Of a DNA stretch of 64,000 nucleotides, positions 56,151 through 64,000 are shown in pieces (the first letter of the stretch is position 1; each line of letters starts with the position of its first letter). Made by a program: the position numbers and the translations under genes. The notes beneath the pieces were generated by a model, which was not told the origin of the DNA, did not search any database, and worked only from the letters and a program-made list of their open reading frames with translations. The stretch comes from a virus. Where the stretch lies: positions 1 to 64,000 of IMG/VR virus record IMGVR_UViG_3300009164_000064. The stretch is one strand, 5' to 3'.

Positions 56151-57548
56151 TTAAAAGCCCATTGCAATCCACCAAGCAGTTGTGTTTACGTTTTCTGTTG
56201 TCCAAGTTTGGAAGTATGAAGACCCTACTGTGATTACTGTGGTTGAGTTTTCTGAAGCACTATTATCACCAACTTTAACGCCACCAGAAACAGTCACAGC
56301 AACATTTATAGTAGAGAATACTTGAGGAAAATATACAATTCCATAACTATCTTGCTTTGATGGCATTGATCCCCATTGTAATAGCATTCCATTTGGTAGT
56401 TTTACCCAATTTCCAGTACTTCCTGTTGTACTACCAACACCCACACCAGTACCAGTAGTAAAATCAGATAGCTTTACGTATGAATCGCTTGGAATTAAAA
56501 TTTCTTTGGCATTAATTGTACCATTTGATCCAAGTGTGATAGCATTCGTACCAGACTTGTTGCCGCTATAAACCTTAACACCATTTGTGAAGCGATGTGA
56601 AGAGAAGCCATCATTTAGATCGACAATATCGCCATCACCAGAGATAATAATACCGCCACCAGAAGCATTTCCAGTTGATACAGTTAAGCTTCCTGATAGT
56701 GAGGCAGCAGTAGCAGAAAAACCACTAGTACCAGACCATGACCATAGACCAGTACTGTCTACTGTGGCTGTACCATATGTGGTTGAGCCAAGATAATCAG
56801 TTACTCTAAACTTTGCATTACCTCCATTGGCACCACGAAGATTCAAACCACCTATAGTTCCTGTTGCAGGAGTAAATGATTCAATATATCCAGCAGTACG
56901 GAATGCAGTGCCATTGAGAGAAAAGGTAGGATCACCAGTAATAGAATATGATGCTGCCGACAATGTGGTAAATGCACCAGTATTAGCAACAGAAGAGCCG
57001 ATACCAGCAGGAGCCGCCCATGTCTTTGATAAAAGCGTTGCAGAATTAGCAGAATTAAGTGTAGAAATGTATGTTGGATCAACAGAGACACCAGCAGCAC
57101 CAACTGTAATACCTGTGCTTGCTCTCACTGAGAGATTACCATTCATTGTTACATCGCCAATTATACCATCACCACCCTGTACTCTCGTAACAGTACCAAG
57201 ACCAGCGTCAGTCCAATATAGACCAGTTGTACCAATAGCTAAAATTTGGCCAGTTGTTCCGATTTTATTATTGGCAATGATCTTGATAGATGGACCAAAG
57301 GTAAATGATGTTGTATTGGCATAGATACCATCACCAACTTGAAAAGAAGCTGATGAGTAAAATGTGTTTGTATTAAACCTGCCGTATAGAGTAGAGTTAC
57401 GATTATTAGTAGGCGAACCAGTAACACCACTAGTGCTATTAGCAGTGAGAACTTCACTAGAAAATGCTTCTAAAAGTTGATTGGTACGTGCAATCCACGA
57501 ACCAAATGTATCTACCTGAATGTCAACATTTGCGACTTGTCTAGCCAT
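56151..57548 (-). CDS. tail fibre with gp53-like receptor-binding C-terminus (465 aa)
   Basis: N-terminal ANVDIQVDTFGSWIARTNQL with LLEAFSSEVLTANS is the attachment start typical of cyanophage-type fibres. The shaft contains NGTIGTTGQILAIGTTGLYW and TGAFTTLSAA modules shared with the other fibres, and a DSTGLWSWSGTSGFSATAAS stretch. The C-terminal 95 residues, starting WVKLPNGMLLQWGSMPSKQ with IVYFPQVFSTINVAVTV and ending AWWIAMGF, fit the gp53-like fibre tip domain of several phages (VKLPNGMLIQWG, FP, W-x-AIG). This is the best candidate for a primary receptor-binding fibre in the window. Confidence 0.87.
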   Translation of the reverse strand: MARQVANVDIQVDTFGSWIARTNQLLEAFSSEVLTANSTSGVTGSPTNNRNSTLYGRFNTNTFYSSASFQVGDGIYANTTSFTFGPSIKIIANNKIGTTGQILAIGTTGLYWTDAGLGTVTRVQGGDGIIGDVTMNGNLSVRASTGITVGAAGVSVDPTYISTLNSANSATLLSKTWAAPAGIGSSVANTGAFTTLSAASYSITGDPTFSLNGTAFRTAGYIESFTPATGTIGGLNLRGANGGNAKFRVTDYLGSTTYGTATVDSTGLWSWSGTSGFSATAASLSGSLTVSTGNASGGGIIISGDGDIVDLNDGFSSHRFTNGVKVYSGNKSGTNAITLGSNGTINAKEILIPSDSYVKLSDFTTGTGVGVGSTTGSTGNWVKLPNGMLLQWGSMPSKQDSYGIVYFPQVFSTINVAVTVSGGVKVGDNSASENSTTVITVGSSYFQTWTTENVNTTAWWIAMGF

Positions 57549-57735
57549 AATTCTTCCCGTTTAATACTTGTTTAAGTAAATTTTTGACTTCAGTGAGTTC
57601 GCATTCTAACGAATACATTTTTTCTTGAAAGCTTTCCGCTTTCTTTTTTTCCTCACGTCTCGACAAAATCATTTTATAATAGTTATCATCTTTATTTATG
57701 ATAGCGCCAGTATTGTCATCTCTCATGAATGTCAT
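57541..57735 (-). CDS. small coiled-coil protein (64 aa)
   Basis: The opening MRDDNTGAIINKDDNYYKMI with LSRREEKKKAES leads to a heptad helix SLECELTEVKNLLKQVLNG. This resembles a short conserved protein found beside baseplate or fibre genes of cyanophage-like phages. The start overlaps the stop of the 875-residue gene by ATGA, and its stop overlaps the gp53-type fibre gene by 8 nt, so it is coupled to both. A chaperone or trimerisation partner is possible; function unknown. Confidence 0.72.
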   Translation of the reverse strand: MTFMRDDNTGAIINKDDNYYKMILSRREEKKKAESFQEKMYSLECELTEVKNLLKQVLNGKNYG

Positions 57736-60359
57736 GCTGATACGCCTAATACTTGGATTTGATCAATCTTTGGCACAACAAATGTTGAGTCTGATAGGAA
57801 TACAATTTTAATTTGCATTGAATCAAAACTATCAATTTCAACAAGTCCATTGTTATAATATCTTGAAATATTATTATTCATTGGATTATTAAAAGCAATG
57901 TTTGGATATTTCATCTTTGCAATTGACATACCATTACTGGAAACACTATTGCTTGTTATAACCGATCCAAGAATAATTGATGTATCTTTTACTTCCTTGG
58001 CCACTGCAATTGTATAGTTTTCTGGAAAAATTGAGCTATAAATTTTGATTACGTCATTATTAGCAAGATATGCTTTTGGATTAACACCATATGCTAATGC
58101 TGTATTACTTCCAAATGTTGTTGAAAATACACCGAGAACACTAATACCTTCTGAAGACGATGGAAGACCCAATTCATATTCAATGAAATTGTTTTGGTCT
58201 TCACTTGAGCTATATGTGTTAATGCTTGTTATGTATTCAAGTGGTGTCCATGACTTATCATCAAATGGTTCTGGGTCTTGTGAATTGTAAACTTTAGCAT
58301 ATACCTTGATATCTGTTCCTAGTGGACGATATGCTGTCATAAACATACGAATGTCTTCAGCGAAATGTTCTTTGGTGAAATCTATCTTTTTGGCAATATG
58401 TCGTGCAACAGCAATACCATTACCATTAACTTCACTGTCAATTAGAACACCATTCGAAGTTACAACATAAGTATTTGAAATTGTGTTCTTCATTGAGTAC
58501 AAGTCAATTTGACCACCTTCGATAGAAGGTGATGTATAATAATTTGAATCAGCAGCGTTCAATTGAAGATGAGCATCAATTTTAATAGACTTATTATTTA
58601 ACAATAGTGATGTATTGCTGTATAGATTATTATTTAAAATTTCTTGTGAGCGAGAAAGAATATGTGCATCATACTTATTAAGATTTTTTACACGAATATC
58701 GTTAATTTCAACTCTTTCGTTTTTGTTTGAAAAGCTATATGCGTCACCAGATTTAGCAGCAGCAGCAAAGTTGATATCAATCTTACCAGCAGCAGGTGTT
58801 TTAATATCACCCTTAATTTTAATTCTATCAATTGATAAAGTATCAATTGAATAGATGTTAGCCGATGCATTTGAATCAATGCCAATAATGGTATTGTTTA
58901 TATCAAAATATAAAGTATTTGCTGTTGAGTAATTCAAGTATAGCTTATTAGCCAATTCATCCTTGTAGTATACCTTACCAACAACAGTCTTAAGATAACT
59001 AGAGCCAGTATTTGTAAATGGAACAGGATTCTTCATTACCATGGATGTGTTGTTTGATACAGACTTAACAAACACAACTTCTTTCTTTGTGCCATCTCCA
59101 AGAACAACAATTGGATCACCTTCTACAAGTGTGGTAAAGTTTGTACCAATACCATTAATAACGCTTGAGCCTCTTACTACTGATATCAGACCGCTGTTGT
59201 ATGCATTATTCTTGTATACCCATTCACCACCAATGAAATTGCCTGTGCGACCTTCAATTGTGAAGAATTCATAGTTGGCATTAACAAATGTCTTGGTTGT
59301 CTGAGTTTCAGTATACTTTGCAGCATTGATCTTGAATTTAAGATCGGTATCAGATAATGCCTTGAACACATCTGAGTTGTTTTTCAAGTACATTTTGCCG
59401 TCCTTCACGATATTACTACCAGGCGAAGGGTTATTGGTACCTACAATCTTGTCTCCTGTTTTGTTTACCCAGAATTCATATGAAGGATCATCACATGAGA
59501 TTACGATACCATAGAACTTACCTGTGGCAAGCTTAACTGGCTTATTGAAACCAAAGGTGACAGAAGTAGAAGCATCGCCAAAGGCATATACTTCATCATA
59601 TTCTTTTCGTGAAATAGATTCTACGTAGCACTTTGAAAGAACTGGTTGATCATTCTCAACATCACAGATTTTTACGGTAATACCTGGTTTTAGATTACCA
59701 GAAATGTTTTTTGATGGATTTGGTTTTGCCTTAACATAAAGCTCAATTGATGTAATTGATACTTGGCTTGACTTACCGACGATATCAGGATCGGCATAGA
59801 ATGTTTGAATAATATTATATTCTGGTGTGGTAAAATAGTCAGTTGCCGAAGTTGATGTTGATGTTGCTGTTACAACAGGAGTATTCTGTAGAGCAATCTG
59901 ACCAGCAACTGGTGTCTTTTTAAAGTAGACATACATGGCTTCACGAACATATAACGGAAGATTAATATTAACAGTAGCAGTTGAAGAATTGTCTGTAGTC
60001 TTTACAGTAAGAACTTTTGGACCAGCAATGAGTGAAGCAATCGCAGCAGCCTTTTCAATATCCGTTGTTGGAATGATTGAAGGCGAGAAGTAAAAAGTAA
60101 ATGTAATCATACCATAAAGATTTGATAACAGACCTTCACCCAATAGGCGACTGTCTTGCTTACACATACTTGTAACATCTACTCCCTCAAGATATACTTT
60201 GTGAACTGTGCCGGGTTTCAGACCATATACAGAAGTCTGAATTGCCTGTTCAGCAAGGATATAATTCGAGTTGATAAACTCTGTAGGAAACACATTAGGA
60301 ATACCATAGATTCCTAAGTTGTAGTAGTAGTACAGTGAGTTTAAAATATTAATAGTCAT
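57732..60359 (-). CDS. large baseplate/fibre virion structural protein (875 aa)
   Basis: The N-terminal 125 residues (IQTSVYGLKPGTVHKVYLEG, VDVTSMCKQ, then LYGMITFTFYFSPSI) form a domain seen in large tail proteins of cyanophage-type T4 relatives. The middle has many strand repeats (SSQVSITSIELYVKAKPNPS, SVTFGFNKPVKLATGKFYGI) and a GNFIGGEWVYKNNAYNSGLI segment; the C-terminal part carries MFMTAYRPLGTDIKVYAKVY, NSQD, then SWTPLEYITSINTYSS and FLSDSTFVVPKIDQIQVLG. I recognise no T4 counterpart by sequence. A baseplate-peripheral or long-fibre attachment role is inferred from position. Confidence 0.72.
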   Translation of the reverse strand: MTINILNSLYYYYNLGIYGIPNVFPTEFINSNYILAEQAIQTSVYGLKPGTVHKVYLEGVDVTSMCKQDSRLLGEGLLSNLYGMITFTFYFSPSIIPTTDIEKAAAIASLIAGPKVLTVKTTDNSSTATVNINLPLYVREAMYVYFKKTPVAGQIALQNTPVVTATSTSTSATDYFTTPEYNIIQTFYADPDIVGKSSQVSITSIELYVKAKPNPSKNISGNLKPGITVKICDVENDQPVLSKCYVESISRKEYDEVYAFGDASTSVTFGFNKPVKLATGKFYGIVISCDDPSYEFWVNKTGDKIVGTNNPSPGSNIVKDGKMYLKNNSDVFKALSDTDLKFKINAAKYTETQTTKTFVNANYEFFTIEGRTGNFIGGEWVYKNNAYNSGLISVVRGSSVINGIGTNFTTLVEGDPIVVLGDGTKKEVVFVKSVSNNTSMVMKNPVPFTNTGSSYLKTVVGKVYYKDELANKLYLNYSTANTLYFDINNTIIGIDSNASANIYSIDTLSIDRIKIKGDIKTPAAGKIDINFAAAAKSGDAYSFSNKNERVEINDIRVKNLNKYDAHILSRSQEILNNNLYSNTSLLLNNKSIKIDAHLQLNAADSNYYTSPSIEGGQIDLYSMKNTISNTYVVTSNGVLIDSEVNGNGIAVARHIAKKIDFTKEHFAEDIRMFMTAYRPLGTDIKVYAKVYNSQDPEPFDDKSWTPLEYITSINTYSSSEDQNNFIEYELGLPSSSEGISVLGVFSTTFGSNTALAYGVNPKAYLANNDVIKIYSSIFPENYTIAVAKEVKDTSIILGSVITSNSVSSNGMSIAKMKYPNIAFNNPMNNNISRYYNNGLVEIDSFDSMQIKIVFLSDSTFVVPKIDQIQVLGVSA

Positions 60360-60377
60360 TGCTCTAACTTAACCTTT

Positions 60378-63300
60378 TTACTTTAAATTATATGGATAAT
60401 TGTAATACGGTAATACATAACCGTGACCAAGATATCCCCAATATGATTGGATATAGTTTATATATGGGTTGCGTAATAGAAGGTTAATTTCTGTGTCAGT
60501 TGGATACATTAACTTATAGCCAAATGTACCTGATTTACCTTCACCTCCAAATAAACCACCACCATGTTTCTTACCCTTATACACTCTTACCTTATAGTAT
60601 TGACCTTTGCTTGTATTATGTGCAAACAAAATTTTAAATTGATCTTCAAGGAAACCGCCAACTGGACCATAGTTCTTTCTTTCGAGAGAACCCGGATGCT
60701 CAATTTTTCTATTTCCATTCAAGCTTAGTTGACGATTTGTTATATCAGCATTAGTAATTGCTAAAGCATCAGATGATGATTTTACTGAAATCCATGGACC
60801 ATCAGAAGTCTTGCTCTGGAAAAATTCAACAGCAATATTGTTATCACGTGAGTTAATATAAAATTCAACTGGACCAGTTAATGAAGAGAAGGTATAAAAG
60901 AATTCTTCATAGACATATGGTGAACTATCGCTATTTGCACGGTTACGCTCATATTGTACCACACTAGCAATTGTTTGTGTTACGGTTGGAATTGGTGGAA
61001 CTGTTACTACAGGACCATCAGTAGCACGTGTCTGACCAGTAAATAAAATTTCATTATACGGTAGCTCTAGAGTTGAATCAGGAGACTCTGTAATAATGTT
61101 GATTTCGCTTAATGGTGGTGATAGATAACCATCAACAATTGTTGCTCTGTATGCAGGGTTTGATACGTCTGCATATTTATAGTCCTCGAAACCATCTACA
61201 AAGAAGCCAAACTTAAAGCGATCAATACCATCAAAACCGGGGATTGCACGTTTCTGAGCGATTGCTTCAGTAAGAGTCAATGATGTATAATATTCTAAGT
61301 CTTGAATTCTCTTTTCAAGCTTACCAATTTGCTCCATGGTATAACCACGTGGTTGTGTGATAAGCTTATCAACCGCAGTTAGTGTAGTCTTAATTCTGTA
61401 GTTATCAAGACGCTTAGCAGAATATTTTTCATTTGCAATCTTTGTATCAACAATTGCAACAGTACCTGATGATAGTTGATATGGAACTGAAGGATATGGT
61501 GGAACCTTTAGAAGATTAATCGTAAGTGAATTATCTGGTTGTGTTGGTTCAATGTTAGTTCCAACTTGACCTTTAATAATGTGAAACTCATTTGTTTCAT
61601 CAATTACAACACGATCAATACGACCTTGATAATACTCTACAGTTGAAGTCAACTGTGAATCTGGTGCAGGGAATAGCTTGTTTGTTGTATTGGCAAAACG
61701 TAGACCAGCAGTTTGTTCTAATGGATTAATTGGTGCATTAAGTGGACTGGTGCTTGGAGTTGCAGTTTTATTTGAGTATGGGCGGAAGTCAAATTGATCA
61801 CGTAGATCGTAATATTTTCCTCTATTGCCATATACTTCAGGAATTTCAAGAGTATTAATTGTTGTTGCAGATTGAGCTAGTGTGATGGTATCATCAATCA
61901 AGTATGTACCAGAATTGCCGCCAATCTTCACACCTTCGCTTGTTACTGAGAAGTAATCAATAGAAGCTAGAAGAACATCTGTGTTAGCAATTGTTAAATA
62001 TGAATTTGGCTTTTGAACTAAGTATGAAATACCATAGAAGTCTTCGTTCTGGTTATGATCAACATAAAAGTATTGTGTTACGTCTTCAGCAATTGCGTCA
62101 GTTGGAACAAAAGTTGTGTTTGCATTTGCTCTGTAAACCTTATTGAGGCGGAATACGTCAGGCACACCTAACGCCCATGGACCGTCATTCTTATCTACGT
62201 TTGAAGCAGTATTGATACGAACATACCTGTTTCTGTTTACAGTTTTACCAACAGCCGCTGCTGATGACCTTACGTTATATGAAACAGAAGTCTGAACAGC
62301 GACATTGGTTGTCATGTTCATTGTGACTGTCAGAAGCCTATTAGTTCCGTCAACAACCATTGTTCTATCAGAACGATCAAATGAGATTGGAACATTCTTA
62401 GGGAATATTAGACCATATGTGCCAGTAGTAATACCAGTAGCAGCATTTGATACTAGAACTAGTTGTGTGGAGTTGGCAATATAGCTAACTTGACCTAGAT
62501 AGCCAGTACTTACGGTTAGGAAGTCGCCAGCACGAAGTTCTGTAGTAAAGTCAGCAGAGCCGCCACCGTTAACAAATGTTGAATTTACGTTTGAACTAAC
62601 ATTACCCAAAAGGTCAGTACTATTCTTGAATGTTGCAAGTGGAGTGATGATCACATCTCTTTCCTGCACACTATTGAGTGATCCGGTATAAGGAAATGCA
62701 CCATCACCAAGAGAGATTGTCATCTGACCAGTTGTGGCAAGATTATAAGTATTAACAGTACGATATATGTATGAAACATTATTTGCCTTCTTCACGGCTG
62801 GATTACCAGCATAGAAGATAAGTGAAGAAATGTCATTATCCTTAAGAACAGCATTACCGTTCTCTAGAACGATATCAGCAATACCCTTGTTTACGCCATC
62901 ATAAAATATTGAACGTAGATTAGAAAAGTTTGTACCTACAGATAGATTGATATCAAATAGATAAATTCTATATGTACCAGAAGCACTACCGACTGTTCCA
63001 GAATCATATACGACTGAGCGAATACGTGCTGTACCAACAGCAACAGCAGGTGGAATAGGAGTTGCACCAGCACGACCAGCAGTATAGTACTGATATGGAA
63101 GATTATGTAGAGTTACAAGATCACCATAGTTAAATTGAAAATTTCCACAATACTCTTTAACAGTGACATAGTTACCATAGTTTAATGAAATGTTTGCAGG
63201 ATTGGCTGAGTAGAAGTCAGTACCTTTATCAACGCCAATTTCATAGTTGTTATTTGTTGATACACGTTTACCATTGATGTATGCCACACCAGGGTCAATA

Positions 63301-64000
63301 ATTATATTAAATTGTGATGCTTCATTAGCAGTAGTATTTACTGACTTAGTGTTCAATACGAATTGATCTAGAACATAGTTGCCAGAAGTTTCATATTGAC
63401 GCTGAGCAATATAGTTGCCAATCTTATTATAGACTGTCTGACGGTTTTGCTTGTATGGTTCACCGCCGCTAAATTCTGCAATGTATAGGAAGTCTTCACG
63501 TAGATCAGCTTCAGCCTTTGTCAATGTGACAAGCTTAGGAGTTAGCTGTAGACGATTAGCGCCCGGTGCAGTATGGTTAGGAGAGCCAGTTGCATTGTCA
63601 AGAAGTGATGTATCTTGATTAGAATTGATGATTGCTTCATTTGTTTCAAAACCAACCGAAACACCATCAGGAGCATTTGAGTACTTTTCAACGATAACCA
63701 ATTCAGGGACAACACGTGAGAAGTAGCCCTTCTGATAGATAACACCTTCACCAACAGTCATGGCATAAGCAGAACCAACTGGAGTTTCACCAGCACCAGC
63801 AACAGTAATATTTGTTAGATAATTTTGTGCTGTAAAATTGGCGATTGAAATTTGATTTTGAGGTGCTGTAGTTGATGAAACGGCAACATAAGGTTGAATG
63901 TAATATCCACTGCCCTTTTGTGTTACGTTTACGCTTTTGATAATTCCTAAAGGACCAAGAACAAGAGATGCACGAGCAGCACTACCAATAACCTCAGTAA
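60378..64000 (-). CDS. large DUF4815-like virion structural protein, partial at right edge
   Basis: The frame stays open to base 64000: reading back from the Met codon at 63761 there is no stop, and residues such as EVIGSAARASLVLGPLGIIK and SVNVTQKGSGYYIQPYVAVS precede it, so that Met is internal and the gene starts outside the window. The region MTVGEGVIYQKGYFSRVVPE, then LIVEKYSNAPDGVSVGFETN and AEADLREDFLYIAEFSGGEP, resembles DUF4815 proteins of cyanomyovirus tails. The C-terminus (VEFYINSRDNNIAVEFFQS, then PYINYIQSYWGYLGHGYV) is Tyr-rich. It is the first seen member of the coupled baseplate/fibre set; at least 1206 residues are visible. Confidence 0.85.
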   Translation of the reverse strand, partial: TEVIGSAARASLVLGPLGIIKSVNVTQKGSGYYIQPYVAVSSTTAPQNQISIANFTAQNYLTNITVAGAGETPVGSAYAMTVGEGVIYQKGYFSRVVPELVIVEKYSNAPDGVSVGFETNEAIINSNQDTSLLDNATGSPNHTAPGANRLQLTPKLVTLTKAEADLREDFLYIAEFSGGEPYKQNRQTVYNKIGNYIAQRQYETSGNYVLDQFVLNTKSVNTTANEASQFNIIIDPGVAYINGKRVSTNNNYEIGVDKGTDFYSANPANISLNYGNYVTVKEYCGNFQFNYGDLVTLHNLPYQYYTAGRAGATPIPPAVAVGTARIRSVVYDSGTVGSASGTYRIYLFDINLSVGTNFSNLRSIFYDGVNKGIADIVLENGNAVLKDNDISSLIFYAGNPAVKKANNVSYIYRTVNTYNLATTGQMTISLGDGAFPYTGSLNSVQERDVIITPLATFKNSTDLLGNVSSNVNSTFVNGGGSADFTTELRAGDFLTVSTGYLGQVSYIANSTQLVLVSNAATGITTGTYGLIFPKNVPISFDRSDRTMVVDGTNRLLTVTMNMTTNVAVQTSVSYNVRSSAAAVGKTVNRNRYVRINTASNVDKNDGPWALGVPDVFRLNKVYRANANTTFVPTDAIAEDVTQYFYVDHNQNEDFYGISYLVQKPNSYLTIANTDVLLASIDYFSVTSEGVKIGGNSGTYLIDDTITLAQSATTINTLEIPEVYGNRGKYYDLRDQFDFRPYSNKTATPSTSPLNAPINPLEQTAGLRFANTTNKLFPAPDSQLTSTVEYYQGRIDRVVIDETNEFHIIKGQVGTNIEPTQPDNSLTINLLKVPPYPSVPYQLSSGTVAIVDTKIANEKYSAKRLDNYRIKTTLTAVDKLITQPRGYTMEQIGKLEKRIQDLEYYTSLTLTEAIAQKRAIPGFDGIDRFKFGFFVDGFEDYKYADVSNPAYRATIVDGYLSPPLSEINIITESPDSTLELPYNEILFTGQTRATDGPVVTVPPIPTVTQTIASVVQYERNRANSDSSPYVYEEFFYTFSSLTGPVEFYINSRDNNIAVEFFQSKTSDGPWISVKSSSDALAITNADITNRQLSLNGNRKIEHPGSLERKNYGPVGGFLEDQFKILFAHNTSKGQYYKVRVYKGKKHGGGLFGGEGKSGTFGYKLMYPTDTEINLLLRNPYINYIQSYWGYLGHGYVLPYYNYPYNLK

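Overview
The window is part of the genome of a contractile-tailed (myovirus) bacteriophage of the T4 superfamily. It carries a long minus-strand run of T4-type replication, recombination, late-transcription, head, neck, tail and fibre genes. The order on the coding strand (13-14-15-16-17-18-19-20-67-21-22-23, a gp3-like gene, uvsY, uvsW, 55, 47, 46, 45, 44, 62, regA) is, from memory, that of marine cyanomyoviruses and of T4-like phages of Alphaproteobacteria rather than of T4 itself. DNA is AT-rich. Two tRNAs (CAU and UCU anticodons) would serve AUA and AGA codons, which fits an AT-rich phage in a GC-richer host. The exact host cannot be read from the sequence.

Layout, left to right (almost everything is transcribed right to left). 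1-14.4 kb: DNA metabolism and transcription. This holds small conserved genes, two tRNAs, a Prx5-type peroxiredoxin, regA, clamp loader 62/44, sliding clamp 45, a glycosyltransferase-like protein, a vWA protein, peptide deformylase, the 46/47 (Rad50/Mre11-like) nuclease, late sigma factor gp55, and UvsW/UvsY. 14.4-15.3 kb: a plus-strand island of three small genes with its own sigma70-type promoter, closed by a bidirectional terminator. 15.3-29.1 kb: the virion core, from major capsid protein through scaffold, protease, portal, tube, sheath, terminase and neck proteins. 29.1-64 kb: a very large adhesion region. It holds a sulfotransferase-like gene, a polyglycine adhesin, a family of modular repeat-containing tail fibres (two ending in S74-type self-cleaving chaperone domains), a heme-oxygenase-like gene embedded among the fibres, a fibre-assembly chaperone, and large baseplate or fibre proteins. 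The last gene runs off the right edge.

Regulation visible in sequence: perfect T4 late octamers (TATAAATA) lie 22-65 nt before the start codons of the gp3-like gene, 23, 19, 18 and a fibre gene, consistent with gp55-dependent late transcription. Good sigma70 promoters precede uvsY and tRNA-Arg on the minus strand, and two face rightward on the plus strand. One of the rightward pair is a perfect-consensus promoter pointing antisense into the heme-oxygenase-like gene. A long hairpin with a U-tract sits between 45 and 44.

Several start codons were moved inward from the longest open frame where an ATGA-type overlap or ribosome-binding site favours it. Three very short genes (55, 43 and 38 codons) were found by eye in apparent gaps. 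All functional calls rest on recognised motifs and synteny; no database search was run.
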